Part shown: positions 1 to 12,786 of the stretch, piece after piece
Position numbering within the stretch: position 1 is the stretch's first letter
Layout of the letters: every line of letters starts with the position of its first letter
Origin: Pseudomonas sp. S09G 359
Lineage (GTDB): Bacteria > Pseudomonadota > Gammaproteobacteria > Pseudomonadales > Pseudomonadaceae
Direction of reading: 5' to 3'
DNA length: 64,000 bases
Assembly (NCBI RefSeq): GCF_002843605.1
Contig: NZ_CP025263.1
Location: 1 to 64,000, forward strand
The notes under the pieces: generated by a model
Told to the model about the DNA's origin: nothing
Databases searched by the model: none
Seen by the model: the letters and a program-made list of their open reading frames with translations, nothing else
Made by a program: the position numbers and the translations under genes

Positions 1-1050
<1,050 letters not shown>

Positions 1051-1077
1051 AGCTGGATCCTCTGAATATTTGAACCG

Positions 1078-1937
<860 letters not shown>

Positions 1938-1985
1938 GTAACACCTATCAGGTTAGCAAGGGAGCCTTGCGGCTCCCGCTGCGGC

Positions 1986-3530
1986 TTACCAGGTTTGGGT
2001 GGCCTTGAACTTCTCGATACCGGCTTTCATGCCAGCGTCGATATCGTCATTGAAGTCACCCTTCACGTTGATCTTCGCCATCAATTCGGCGTGATCGCGG
2101 TTGAAGTAAGCAATCAGCGCTTGTTCAAAGCTGCCGACCTTGGCGATTTCAACGTCGGTCAGGAACCCACGCTCAGCGGCATACAGCGACAACGCCATGT
2201 CAGCGATCGACATTGGGGCGTATTGCTTCTGCTTCATCAGCTCGGTAACGCGCTGACCATGCTCAAGTTGCTTACGGGTCGCTTCGTCCAGGTCAGAAGC
2301 GAACTGGGCGAATGCCGCCAGTTCACGGTACTGAGCCAGAGCGGTACGGATACCACCGGAGAGCTTCTTGATGATCTTGGTCTGAGCGGCACCACCCACA
2401 CGGGATACCGAAACACCGGCGTTCACTGCTGGGCGGATGCCCGAGTTGAACATGGCCGATTCCAGGAAGATCTGACCGTCGGTGATGGAAATCACGTTGG
2501 TCGGAACGAACGCGGAAACGTCGCCAGCCTGGGTTTCGATGATCGGCAGTGCGGTCAGGGAACCGGTTTTGCCGGTCACTGCGCCGTTGGTGAACTTCTC
2601 TACGTACTCTTCCGAAACGCGGGATGCGCGCTCCAGCAGACGGGAGTGGAGATAGAACACGTCGCCTGGGTAAGCTTCACGGCCTGGTGGACGGCGCAGC
2701 AGCAGGGAAATCTGGCGGTAAGCCACTGCTTGCTTGGACAGATCGTCATAAACGATCAGCGCGTCTTCACCGCGGTCGCGGAAGAATTCACCCATGGTGC
2801 AACCGGAGTACGGTGCCAGGAATTGCAGCGCAGGAGATTCCGAAGCACTGGCAGCCACGATGATCGTGTTGGCCAGGGCGCCGTTTTCTTCCAGCTTGCG
2901 AACCACGTTGGCGATGGTCGATTGCTTCTGACCAATGGCTACGTAGACGCAGAAAATGCCGCTGTTCTTCTGGTTGATGATCGCGTCGATCGCCAGAGCG
3001 GTTTTACCCGATCTGACGGTCACCGATGATCAGCTCACGCTGGCCACGGCCGACCGGATCATGGCATCGACAGCCTTGTAGCCAGTCTGTACAGGCTGGT
3101 CTACCGACTTACGCCAGATCACGCCTGGAGCAACTTTCTCGACCGCGTCGGTCTCGGTGTTGCCCAGTGGACCTTTGCCGTCAACAGGGTTACCCAGTGC
3201 GTCGACTACGCGACCCAGCAGTTCCTTACCAACCGGAACTTCCAGGATGCGGCCTGTGCACTTGGCGCTCATGCCTTCGGCAAGAGACTGGTAGGAGCCC
3301 AATACAACGGCACCTACGGAGTCTTGCTCCAGGTTGAGGGCCATACCGTAGACGCCGCCCGGAAACTCGATCATCTCGCCGTACATTACGTCGGCCAGAC
3401 CGTGAATCCGCACGATGCCGTCAGATACGCTGACGACAGTGCCTTCGTTACGGGCTTGGGAGGTCACATCGAGCTTGTCGATGCGGCCCTTGATAATTTC
3501 ACTTATTTCGGAAGGATTGAGTTGCTGCAT
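1986..3530 (-). CDS. atpA: ATP synthase F1 alpha subunit, two compensating indels at the P-loop
   Basis: Alpha subunit of F1, carrying the non-catalytic nucleotide sites and part of the catalytic interface. The start at 3530 gives [20 protein letters not shown]; a longer upstream reading is not supported. The frame breaks near 3057 (one base missing, so AVDAMIPVGRGQ reads as [12 protein letters not shown]). It is restored near 3012 by one extra base in GTCAGATCGGGTAAA, where RQTGKT is expected. Between these points the protein reads [14 protein letters not shown] in the third frame. The two faults cancel, and total length is exactly 514 codons plus stop, the usual size. The C-terminus FKATQTW is normal. 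A genuine gene would be dead with the P-loop broken, so a local sequence error is the likely cause. Confidence 0.95.
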
Positions 3531-3550
3531 TGCTCTGCTGCCCTTCAAAC

Positions 3551-4087
3551 TCAAGATTTCAATGCTTCGGCAAGTTTCGCGATTTTGCCGCGAATCGAGC
3601 CATCGATAACCAGGTCGCCGGCACGGATAACAACACCACCAATCAGGGATGCGTCCTCCGAAGCTTGCAGGCGCACTTCCCGATTGAGTCGTGCACTGAG
3701 AACCTTGGCGAGTTTGTCTTGCTGTTCTTGGTTCAATGCAAAAGCACTGGTCACTTCAACGTCTACCGATTTCTCTGCTTCGGCCTTGTACAGGTCGAAC
3801 AGAGCGGCGATCTCCGGCAAAAGCGGGAGACGGTCGTTTTCGGCAACGACGTGGATGAAGTTCTGCACTTTCACATCAAACTTGTCGCCGCACACTTCAA
3901 TAAAAGTGGCGGCCTTGTCTGCGCTCGTCAGGCGCGGGGCCTTGAGCACGCGCTGCATGGTGTCGTCTTGCGACACTGCTGCAGCCAGGCCGAGCATGGC
4001 TGACCAAGAGGCCAGTTGCTGGTGGGCCTGGGCGTGCTCGAAGGCTGCCTTAGCGTAAGGTCGGGCCAACGTGGTCAGTTCTGCCAT
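3551..4087 (-). CDS. atpH: ATP synthase F1 delta subunit
   Basis: Delta subunit (178 residues), part of the peripheral stalk, sitting on top of F1 and joining it to the b subunits. The start [20 protein letters not shown] is the classic family N-terminus, and the C-terminal half contains the conserved [18 protein letters not shown]. Length is standard and the frame is intact, unlike the three genes downstream of it. It lies 12 bases after atpF and 20 before atpA in the same minus-strand operon. Confidence 0.97.
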
Positions 4088-4099
4088 GATCGCCCTCGC

Positions 4100-4570
4100 T
4101 TAAATTTCAGCAGCCAGTTTATTAACCAGCTCCGCGTGCGCGTTTTGATCGATTGTGGCACCGAGGATCTTCTCAGCACCGCCGACCGCCAGAGCACCCA
4201 GTTGGGCACGCAGCGCGTCTTTGACGCCGTTCAGTTCCTGTTCGATCTCGGCATGAGCCGAAGCCTTCACACGGTCAGCTTCGACGCGGGCTTTATCAAC
4301 AGCCTCTTCGACGATCTGGTTACCGCGTTTCTTGGCTTGCTCAATGATTTCAGCTGCCTGTGCTTTAGCTTCGCGCAGTTGATGACCCACTTTCTCTTGG
4401 GCCAACTCCAGGTCGCGAGCTGCACGGCTGGCAGCGTCCAAACCATCCGCGATCTTCTTCTGACGTTCGTGCAAAGCCGCGATGACCGGAGGCCACACGA
4501 ACTTCATGCAAAACACTACAAAAATGAAGAACGCAACGGATTGGCCAATCAGGGTTGCATTAATGTTCAC
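4100..4570 (-). CDS. atpF: ATP synthase Fo b subunit
   Basis: Subunit b (156 residues) forms the peripheral stator that holds F1 against the rotor. One N-terminal membrane helix (roughly residues 5-27, [20 protein letters not shown]) is followed by a long charged, heptad-like helix rich in A, E, K and R, as expected for the dimeric coiled-coil stalk. Length is standard. It follows atpE by 56 bases, a gap that contains a strong hairpin. Confidence 0.97.
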   Translation of the reverse strand: MNINATLIGQSVAFFIFVVFCMKFVWPPVIAALHERQKKIADGLDAASRAARDLELAQEKVGHQLREAKAQAAEIIEQAKKRGNQIVEEAVDKARVEADRVKASAHAEIEQELNGVKDALRAQLGALAVGGAEKILGATIDQNAHAELVNKLAAEI

Positions 4571-4604
4571 GCCAACACCTCGCTCATTCGTTGTCCATCA
4601 CCCC

Positions 4605-4626
4605 AATCACTCGAAAATTCGAGTGA

Positions 4627-4628
<2 letters not shown>
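4605..4628. terminator. Perfect hairpin overlapping the atpE stop codon
   Basis: Bases 4605-4615 (AATCACTCGAA) are the exact reverse complement of 4618-4628 (TTCGAGTGATT), with a two-base loop. The stem reaches into the atpE stop codon. There is no T-run, so it is not a simple intrinsic terminator. It may set the stability or relative yield of the c-subunit part of the atp transcript; that role is inferred. Confidence 0.6.
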
Positions 4629-4899
<271 letters not shown>

Positions 4900-5017
4900 T
4901 TACGTCGTATGGTTTAGGTTTTTTAGATTTTAAAGCGGTAAAACAAATCGTTTCATAGCCCGGTAGGGCCACCTTCCCGTTTCACCGGGAAGGACATCAG
5001 ACTAGTCGAGACTGGTC

Positions 5018-6311
<1,294 letters not shown>

Positions 6312-6459
6312 CACTCTTGCTCCTCAATGGTCGGCTGCCGGAAATCAATAACTTGGCATAATTTGTGCCGACAAAATGCGCGCAGAGTATAGGGGCGGTT
6401 CTGCCCCTATTCAACTGCCGGGTAGTGATTTCCGATCACGCGCTACATAAGCAAATGTT

Positions 6460-7332
6460 TCAGCGGATGTGGGCAAGGACGCCCTGAAGCTCATCGAGAG
6501 AGTTATAACCGATGACCAATTGGCCTTTGCCTTTCTTGCCGTGGCGAATTTGCACCGCAGAGCCTAGGCGCTCGGCCAGGCGCTGCTCAAGGCGGGCAAT
6601 ATCCGGATCAGTTTTGGTCGTTTCGACCGGTGCAGGTTTACCGCTGAGCCACTGGCGAACCAGGGCCTCGGTCTGACGAACGGTGAGCCCCCGTGCGACA
6701 ACGTGTCGCGCCCCTTCAACCTGTTGATTTTCCGGCAAACCGAGCAAAGCCCGAGCGTGGCCCATCTCCAGGTCGCCGTGGGACAACATGGTCTTGATCA
6801 CTTCAGGCAGCGCGATCAGGCGCAGCAAGTTGGAAACCGTCACGCGGGATTTACCCACCGCCTCGGCCACTTGTTGCTGGGTCAGCTGGAATTCCTGCTG
6901 CAAACGCTGCAACGCGATGGCTTCTTCGATCGGATTGAGGTCTTCGCGTTGGATGTTTTCGATCAACGCCATGGCGATGGCGGTTTCATCCGGCACATCG
7001 CGCACCATCGCCGGGATGGTTTCCTTGCCGGCCTGCTGGCTGGCACGCCAGCGGCGTTCGCCGGCGATGATCTCAAAACGGCCGCCGCCAATCGGGCGCA
7101 CCACGATCGGCTGCATCACGCCTTGGGCCTTGATCGAGTTGGCCAGTTCTTCCAGCGCCTGGGGGTCCATGTCCCGGCGCGGCTGGTATTTGCCGCGCTG
7201 GATCAGGTCCAGAGGCAAGTGCTGCAGCTCGCGCTCGTCGGCCTGCACCGCTTGTTCTTCAAGCGATGTGACGGTCGGACCACTCAACAGTGCATCCAGT
7301 CCACGTCCTAGACCTCGTTTCTTGACGGCCAT
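6460..7332 (-). CDS. parB: Chromosome partitioning protein ParB
   Basis: ParB (290 residues) binds parS sites, spreads on DNA and loads condensin to segregate the origin. Visible parts are the N-terminal GRGLDALLSG patch that contacts ParA, the CTP-binding ParB/Srx core (YQPRRDMDPQALEELANSIK; GERRWRASQQAG), the helix-turn-helix around TQQQVAEAVGKSRVTVSNLL, and a C-terminal dimerisation region. It lies 9 bases downstream of parA. Three parS-like sites occur in this window, at 22867, 23497 and 26052. Confidence 0.97.
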   Translation of the reverse strand: MAVKKRGLGRGLDALLSGPTVTSLEEQAVQADERELQHLPLDLIQRGKYQPRRDMDPQALEELANSIKAQGVMQPIVVRPIGGGRFEIIAGERRWRASQQAGKETIPAMVRDVPDETAIAMALIENIQREDLNPIEEAIALQRLQQEFQLTQQQVAEAVGKSRVTVSNLLRLIALPEVIKTMLSHGDLEMGHARALLGLPENQQVEGARHVVARGLTVRQTEALVRQWLSGKPAPVETTKTDPDIARLEQRLAERLGSAVQIRHGKKGKGQLVIGYNSLDELQGVLAHIR

Positions 7333-7341
7333 GGGGATTCC

Positions 7342-8139
7342 TTAAGTTGGCTGGGCTGCAGCGGTGCGTGAGTTGCGGCGTTGACGGCGAACCATCTCGC
7401 CGGCCAGCGCCAGGTAGGCAATGGCGCCACGCGACGTTTTGTCATAAGCCAACGCGGGCATCCCGTAGCTTGGCGCTTCGGCCAGGCGGATGTTGCGCGG
7501 GATCACCGTGTCGTATAACTGGTCGCCGAAGTGTTCCTTGAGCTGCGCCGAAACGTCGTTCATCAGGCTCAGGCGCGGGTCATACATGGTCCGCAACAGG
7601 CCTTCGATCTGCAGGTTCGGGTTGAGCAACTCGGCGATACGCTTGATGTTATCCACAAGGTCGCTGAGCCCTTCGAGCGCGAAGTACTCGCACTGCATGG
7701 GGATAATCACCCCATCGGCAGCCACCAATGCGTTCAGCGTAAGCATCGAGAGCGACGGCGGGCAGTCGATCAGAATGTAATCGTAATTCTCGCGGATCGG
7801 CGCCAAGGCGCTGCGCAGACGGCTTTCTTTCATCTGCATTTCCAGCAGCACCACTTCCGCCGCGGTCAAATCGCGGTTGGCCGGCAGCAGTTGATAACCG
7901 CCGTGCTCGGAAAAATGCATGGCCTGGGCCAGGTCGCACTCGCCGATCAGCAAGTCGTAGACCGAGTTTTCCAGGCCGTGTTTATCCACACCGCTACCCA
8001 TGGTGGCGTTGCCCTGTGGATCGAGATCGATCAACAGCACCCGGCGCTTGGTCGCGACCAGGGATGCTGCGAGGTTGATGCAGGTGGTGGTTTTACCCAC
8101 GCCACCTTTCTGGTTCGCTATCGCGAATACCTTAGCCAT
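7342..8139 (-). CDS. parA: Chromosome partitioning ATPase ParA (Soj)
   Basis: Deviant Walker-A ATPase (265 residues) that binds nucleoid DNA and drives origin segregation together with ParB. The start MAKVFAIANQKGG at 8139 was chosen because it begins the family core; a TTG 18 bases upstream only adds a weak extension. The Walker A is KGGVGKTT (residues 11-18), LLIDLDPQGNAT follows, and Walker B is DYILIDCPPSLSMLTLNAL. Two perfect DnaA boxes (TTATCCACA) lie inside the gene at 7649 and 7982. Confidence 0.97.
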   Translation of the reverse strand: MAKVFAIANQKGGVGKTTTCINLAASLVATKRRVLLIDLDPQGNATMGSGVDKHGLENSVYDLLIGECDLAQAMHFSEHGGYQLLPANRDLTAAEVVLLEMQMKESRLRSALAPIRENYDYILIDCPPSLSMLTLNALVAADGVIIPMQCEYFALEGLSDLVDNIKRIAELLNPNLQIEGLLRTMYDPRLSLMNDVSAQLKEHFGDQLYDTVIPRNIRLAEAPSYGMPALAYDKTSRGAIAYLALAGEMVRRQRRNSRTAAAQPT

Positions 8140-8157
8140 TCTTGCTTGTGTTCCCAA

Positions 8158-8802
8158 TCATGCCGTGCGGCGCAGTATCAGCAGATGGCGTTGGCCTTGG
8201 CAACCGGGTACGGCCAAGGCGTGTTCGCTATCGAGGTGGAAGTCTGCCGGCAATGCTAACAGCTCGTCGCTTGGATGAACGCCCTTCATTGCCAGCCAGC
8301 GGGTGTCGCGGTCGCCGAGGTGGCGGGTCCAGTTGCTGAAGTTCTCCATGCTGCTGAACGCCCGGGAAACAATTCCGTTGAAAGGCTGTTCAGGCGTGAA
8401 GGCTTCGACGCGACTGTGGATAACTTGGAGGTTATCCAGCTTGAGTTCGAGTTTTACCTGGGTCAGGAAGCGGGTTTTCTTGCCGTTGCTGTCCAGGCAG
8501 GTCACTTGCGACTCGGGAAACAGGATGGCCAATGGAATGCCAGGCATGCCGCCGCCGCTGCCGACGTCGAGCCAACGACCGTTTTCAATAAACGGCATTA
8601 CGCTGAGGCTGTCGAGCAAATGACGCGACACCATTTCATTGGGGTCGCGCACGGCAGTGAGGTTGTAAGCCTTGTTCCATTTGATCAACAGGGCCAGATA
8701 GCCCAACAGCAACTCGTGCTGGGCTTCGGTCAGGTCAACGCCCAATTGGCGCGCACCTGTGGATAACTCTTCGGCGTGTTGCGAGGTGACCAACGAACTC
8801 AA
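8158..8802 (-). CDS. rsmG: 16S rRNA m7G527 methyltransferase RsmG
   Basis: RsmG (GidB, 214 residues) methylates N7 of G527 in 16S rRNA using S-adenosylmethionine; its loss gives low-level streptomycin resistance in other bacteria. The SAM-binding motif is [16 protein letters not shown]. The start overlaps the end of mnmG by 4 bases (ATGA-type coupling), and the gene ends 18 bases before parA. A perfect DnaA box lies at 8758-8766. Confidence 0.97.
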   Translation of the reverse strand: MSSLVTSQHAEELSTGARQLGVDLTEAQHELLLGYLALLIKWNKAYNLTAVRDPNEMVSRHLLDSLSVMPFIENGRWLDVGSGGGMPGIPLAILFPESQVTCLDSNGKKTRFLTQVKLELKLDNLQVIHSRVEAFTPEQPFNGIVSRAFSSMENFSNWTRHLGDRDTRWLAMKGVHPSDELLALPADFHLDSEHALAVPGCQGQRHLLILRRTA

Positions 8803-10694
8803 GCGCTTTGCTCCAACTGACGGCCCGCGCCGCGTTTTTTCAAATGAATCATCAACAGCGAAATGGCTGCCGGGGTGACGCCAGGGATACGTGAAGCCTG
8901 ACCCAAGGTTTCCGGGCGAGTTATCCCCAGCTTGCTTTGAATTTCTTTCGACAACCCGGAAATCCCGGTGTAGTCGATATCCACAGGCAGCTTGGTGTTT
9001 TCACTGGCGCGCAGGCGAGCGATTTCGTCCTGTTGGCGGTCAATGTAACCGGCGTATTTGGTCTTGATTTCGACCTGCTCGGCGACCTGTGGGTCTTCTG
9101 CGCCCTGGCCTGTCACTTCGACCAGACCAGCGTAGTCGATTTCCGGACGGGACAGCAGGTTCAGCAGGTTGTACTCGTGGGTCAGCGGCGTGCCGAATTT
9201 TTCCGCAATCGCGTCGCCCTGCTCGGTGCCCGGGCGTACCCAGGTACTTTTCAGGCGTTGTTCTTCGAGGGTGATGCTTTCGCGTTTTTTGCAGAACGCT
9301 GCCCAGCGCGCGTCATCGACCAGGCCCAGCTCGCGACCTTTTTCGGTCAGGCGCAGGTCGGCGTTGTCTTCGCGCAGAATCAGGCGATATTCCGCCCGGG
9401 AGGTGAACATCCGGTACGGTTCCTGGGTACCCAGGGTAATCAGGTCGTCAACCAACACGCCGATATACGCCTCGTCGCGACGCGGGCACCAGCTGTCTTT
9501 GCCCTGTGCACGCAATGCAGCGTTGGTCCCGGCCAGCAAACCTTGGGCGCCTGCTTCTTCATAACCGGTGGTGCCGTTGATTTGCCCGGCGAAGAACAGA
9601 CCGCCGATCACCTTGGTTTCCAGGCTGTATTTGAGGTCGCGCGGGTCGAAATAGTCGTACTCGATGGCGTAGCCCGGCCGCACGATGTGGGCGTTTTCCA
9701 TGCCACGGATCGATTGCACGATCTGGATCTGCACGTCGAACGGCAGGGAAGTGGAAATCCCGTTCGGGTACAGCTCGTGGGTGGTCAGACCTTCGGGTTC
9801 GATAAAGACCTGGTGGCTTTCCTTGTCGGCAAAGCGGTGGATCTTGTCTTCGATCGACGGGCAATAACGCGGGCCAATGCCTTCGATCACCCCGGAATAC
9901 ATCGGCGAACGGTCGAGGTTCGCGGCAATGATTTCGTGGGTGCGCGCATTCGTGTGGGTAATCCAGCAGCTCACCTGTTTCGGGTGCTGTTCTTTGGAAC
10001 CCATGAACGACATCACCGGGATCGGCGTATCGCCGGCTTGCTCGGTCATTACCGAGAAATCCACAGAACGCCCGTCGATACGCGGCGGCGTCCCGGTTTT
10101 CAGGCGACCGACGCGCAGCGGCAATTCACGCAGGCGTTTTGCCAGGGCAATCGACGGCGGATCACCGGCGCGACCACCGGAATAGTTCTGCATGCCGATG
10201 TGGATAAGTCCACCCAGGAACGTACCGGTGGTCAACACCACGGATTCTGCGAAGAAGCGCAGACCCATTTGCGTGACAACGCCCTTCACCACGTCCTGTT
10301 CGACGATCAGGTCATCGGCTGCTTGTTGAAATATCCACAGGTTCGGCTGGTTTTCCAGGGTTTCGCGTACCGCTGCCTTGTACAGGATGCGGTCAGCTTG
10401 TGCCCGGGTAGCCCGCACGGCCGGGCCTTTGCGGCTGTTGAGCACGCGAAATTGAATACCACCTTTGTCGGTGGCCATGGCCATGACGCCGCCAAGGGCA
10501 TCGATTTCCTTGACCAGATGGCTTTTGCCAATCCCACCGATAGCAGGGTTGCAACTCATGGCACCGAGGGTTTCCACGTTATGCGTCAGCAACAGGGTTT
10601 TTACGCCCATGCGTGCTGACGCCAGTGCTGCCTCGGTACCGGCATGACCGCCGCCGATGACGATCACTTCAAAACGGGAAGGGAAATCCACCAC
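8799..10694 (-). CDS. mnmG: tRNA uridine-34 carboxymethylaminomethyl enzyme MnmG
   Basis: MnmG (GidA, 631 residues) works with MnmE to install the cmnm5 group on wobble U34 of several tRNAs, using FAD, NADH and methylene-THF. The N-terminal dinucleotide-binding motif is [19 protein letters not shown], and the conserved [20 protein letters not shown] carries a functional cysteine. Full length compared with the family. It is the first gene of the minus-strand run mnmG-rsmG-parA-parB. Upstream lies a DnaA-box-rich AT-rich gap, and the usual neighbour mnmE is displaced by the fec-type module. Confidence 0.97.
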   Translation of the reverse strand: MVDFPSRFEVIVIGGGHAGTEAALASARMGVKTLLLTHNVETLGAMSCNPAIGGIGKSHLVKEIDALGGVMAMATDKGGIQFRVLNSRKGPAVRATRAQADRILYKAAVRETLENQPNLWIFQQAADDLIVEQDVVKGVVTQMGLRFFAESVVLTTGTFLGGLIHIGMQNYSGGRAGDPPSIALAKRLRELPLRVGRLKTGTPPRIDGRSVDFSVMTEQAGDTPIPVMSFMGSKEQHPKQVSCWITHTNARTHEIIAANLDRSPMYSGVIEGIGPRYCPSIEDKIHRFADKESHQVFIEPEGLTTHELYPNGISTSLPFDVQIQIVQSIRGMENAHIVRPGYAIEYDYFDPRDLKYSLETKVIGGLFFAGQINGTTGYEEAGAQGLLAGTNAALRAQGKDSWCPRRDEAYIGVLVDDLITLGTQEPYRMFTSRAEYRLILREDNADLRLTEKGRELGLVDDARWAAFCKKRESITLEEQRLKSTWVRPGTEQGDAIAEKFGTPLTHEYNLLNLLSRPEIDYAGLVEVTGQGAEDPQVAEQVEIKTKYAGYIDRQQDEIARLRASENTKLPVDIDYTGISGLSKEIQSKLGITRPETLGQASRIPGVTPAAISLLMIHLKKRGAGRQLEQSA

Positions 10695-11208
10695 GCACCT
10701 CGTGCCTGCTTATGTAGGTAATCAGGAATTGTTTGTTGAAAGAGTTTTAGAGCTTTGGCGGCAAGTATAGGGACTTAGCCCTTCCTAAAGAACCCTTTGC
10801 ACAAAATTTAACCAGCTGTGGATGAATCACGGACAATAGAAATTAAAAGAGAGAAATTTATTAAATCTTTGTTTTTATGTTTATTTCTACTGAGCATGGT
10901 TTCTGTGGATAGATCTCTACAGGCCGTTATTTACGTTGTGTACAGCGATTCAAAAGTCTGTGGTCATGTGCCAATGAGGCCCTTGGATAAGTGCTTTAAG
11001 CCTGTGGATTAAACAGGTGCTTATCCACAGAGGGGTTTTTACTCAGGTTTCAAGCCCTGTTATCAACTGGGCACAGGGGCGGTTATTCACAGGGCTTAAT
11101 CCACAGAAAAGCCGAATTTCGCCCACGACGACACCACCGATATCGGTCGACTCGGTGGAGAGCGCGGTAAAAAGAGCCCTATTGTGAGAAAACCACAGGG
11201 CAGTTAAT
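10695..11208. other. AT-rich DnaA-box cluster upstream of mnmG (possible secondary origin element)
   Basis: No credible gene. DnaA-box-like 9-mers occur at 10817 (TGTGGATGA), 10904 (TGTGGATAG), 11003 (TGTGGATTA), 11021 (perfect TTATCCACA), 11083 (TTATTCACA) and 11097 (TAATCCACA). The stretch 10840-10890 is clearly AT-rich (ATTAAAAGAGAGAAATTTAT), like an unwinding element. The region must also hold the mnmG promoter. Pseudomonas origins are known to have DnaA boxes near both dnaA and gidA/mnmG. Whether this cluster fires, or only titrates DnaA or regulates mnmG, cannot be told from sequence. Confidence 0.6.
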
Positions 11209-11227
11209 AATAGCGATTATCATTAAC
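11209..11227 (+). promoter_or_regulatory. Candidate Fur box upstream of the fecI-like gene
   Basis: AATAGCGATTATCATTAAC matches 14 of the 19 bases of the classical Fur consensus GATAATGATAATCATTATC, with 11 of 13 in the right part. It ends 17 bases before the chosen fecI start. This fits iron repression of the downstream sigma factor, anti-sigma and receptor genes. Confidence 0.65.
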
Positions 11228-11244
11228 CTGCCTTGTCATGCCCT

Positions 11245-11751
11245 ATGTCCCCTCCTTCACACACGGCTGCGGTCCAGCACATCTATGAACAGCACCATTC
11301 GTGGCTGCACGGGTGGCTCAAAGGTAAATTGCATAACGCCTGCGATGCGGCTGATGTGGCGCACGATACGTTCGTGCGCATCCTCTGTGGCCGCCATGCG
11401 GCGCAGATCCTGGAGCCGCGGGACTATCTGGCAACCATCGCCAGGGGCCTGGTGATCGACCGTTACCGGCGACACGCGATTGAACAGGCCTACCTGCAGA
11501 CATTGGCAGAGCGGCCTGAAGCCACGGCCATCAGCGAAGAAGACAAGGCGATCATCATCGAAACCCTGGTGGCTGTGGATAAAGCCCTCGCCGGCCTTGG
11601 GGAACGCGCACGGCGGATCTTCATGCTCTCGCAGATCGACGGCCTGACTTATCAACAGATCGCCGACCAACTGCAGGTATCACTGACCACGGTGAAGAAG
11701 CACATGGTCCGCGCCCTGACCGAATGTTCGCTGATCATGGCCAGCCTGTAA
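11245..11751 (+). CDS. FecI-type ECF sigma factor
   Basis: Extracytoplasmic-function sigma-70 factor (168 residues from ATG at 11245; a TTG four codons upstream is also possible). Region 2 is seen around HDTFVRILCGRHAAQILEPR and DYLATIARGLVIDRYRRHAIE. The region 4 helix-turn-helix is LTYQQIADQLQVSLTTVKKHM near the C-terminus. In this family the sigma factor is released by a FecR-like protein when the receptor binds its ferric siderophore, and it then transcribes the receptor gene. The stop overlaps the fecR start (TAATG). A Fur box lies just upstream. A perfect DnaA box occurs at 11574. Confidence 0.9.
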   Translation: MSPPSHTAAVQHIYEQHHSWLHGWLKGKLHNACDAADVAHDTFVRILCGRHAAQILEPRDYLATIARGLVIDRYRRHAIEQAYLQTLAERPEATAISEEDKAIIIETLVAVDKALAGLGERARRIFMLSQIDGLTYQQIADQLQVSLTTVKKHMVRALTECSLIMASL

Positions 11752-12695
11752 TGGCCGCCCCTGATCGCAAGACTTTCGAGGCGGCCGCCACCTGGTACGT
11801 ACAATTTCAATCCCAGCCGCCTACACCGGCCGAGCGCCATGCCTGGCAACAATGGCTCAATGGCGATCCGTCCCACCAGGCGGCATGGAACCAGATGGAA
11901 CAATTGCAACGCAGCCTGGGGGCCATGCCTCAGGACTTCACCCGCCGCGCATTGTCGACCACGCAACAACGTCGCCAGGTACTCAAGTGGATGCTGGTAC
12001 TCGGCGGCACCGGCTACCTGGGTTGGAATGTTCAGCAACATACTTCCTTGGGCAATGTGTGGGCCGACTACCGCACCCCTGTGGGTAAACGCCGGCATCT
12101 CGAGTTGGCCGATGGCACACGGGTTGATCTCAACAGCAACACCGCGATTGATGTGGTGTTCGATGGGCACCAACGTCTGATCCGCCTGCGCGAAGGCGAG
12201 GTACTTATCCACACCGGCAAGTCCGGTGGGCAAACGCCGTTCTATGTCGAAACCCGCCAGGGCCGAATCCAGGCATTGGGCACGCGGTTTACGGTGCGTC
12301 AGCTGGCGGATGCCACGCGTGTAGGTGTTCTGGAGGATCGGGTAGAGGTATCCCCCGCCGATCAACCCGATCGCGGCCGGCTACTCAGCGCGGGTGAAAG
12401 TGCTGACTTCGATCGCCGAAATGTCGGGCCCAACCATCTCTATGACGGTGCGCAGGCGGCCTGGGTCGACGGGCAACTGATCGTACTGGACGCCCGGCTT
12501 GGGGATGTTATCGACGAACTCGCCCGCTATCGCCCGGGTGTGCTGCAGTGTGATCTGGCTTCGGCACGGTTGCGTGTGTCCGGGACCTTCCGCTTGGATG
12601 CTACCGAAGCGGTGCTGGCCAACCTGCAAGCGACCCTGCCGATCGAGGTGAAATATTTCACCCGTTATTGGGTGTCGGTGAAGCACGCCGGTTGA
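11751..12695 (+). CDS. FecR-type anti-sigma / sigma regulator
   Basis: FecR-family protein (314 residues) expected to hold the ECF sigma factor and relay the signal from the outer-membrane receptor. The start at 11751 gives MAAPDRKTFEAAATWYVQFQ, the usual cytoplasmic sigma-binding domain with its tryptophan-rich pattern (HAWQQWLNGDPSHQAAWNQM). A single hydrophobic segment lies at about residues 84-98 (LKWMLVLGGTGYLGW). The periplasmic FecR domain (RTPVGKRRHLELADGTRVDL) follows, then a C-terminal receptor-contact region. It overlaps the sigma gene by one base and precedes the receptor by 91 bases. A perfect DnaA box lies in its coding sequence at 12205. Confidence 0.9.
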   Translation: MAAPDRKTFEAAATWYVQFQSQPPTPAERHAWQQWLNGDPSHQAAWNQMEQLQRSLGAMPQDFTRRALSTTQQRRQVLKWMLVLGGTGYLGWNVQQHTSLGNVWADYRTPVGKRRHLELADGTRVDLNSNTAIDVVFDGHQRLIRLREGEVLIHTGKSGGQTPFYVETRQGRIQALGTRFTVRQLADATRVGVLEDRVEVSPADQPDRGRLLSAGESADFDRRNVGPNHLYDGAQAAWVDGQLIVLDARLGDVIDELARYRPGVLQCDLASARLRVSGTFRLDATEAVLANLQATLPIEVKYFTRYWVSVKHAG

Positions 12696-12786
12696 GCATA
12701 AAAATAATCCACAGGGGGGTTATCTTTTTTCTACCTGACACGGCCCTACAGGTAATTACGACGCTACCTTCAGGGCTTACCGACCT

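Noticed and set aside
10818..11012. Possible 64-residue gene in the AT-rich gap before mnmG
   Set aside because: It overlaps the DnaA-box cluster, has no good ribosome site and resembles no family; a hydrophobic stretch arises simply from the T-rich sequence.
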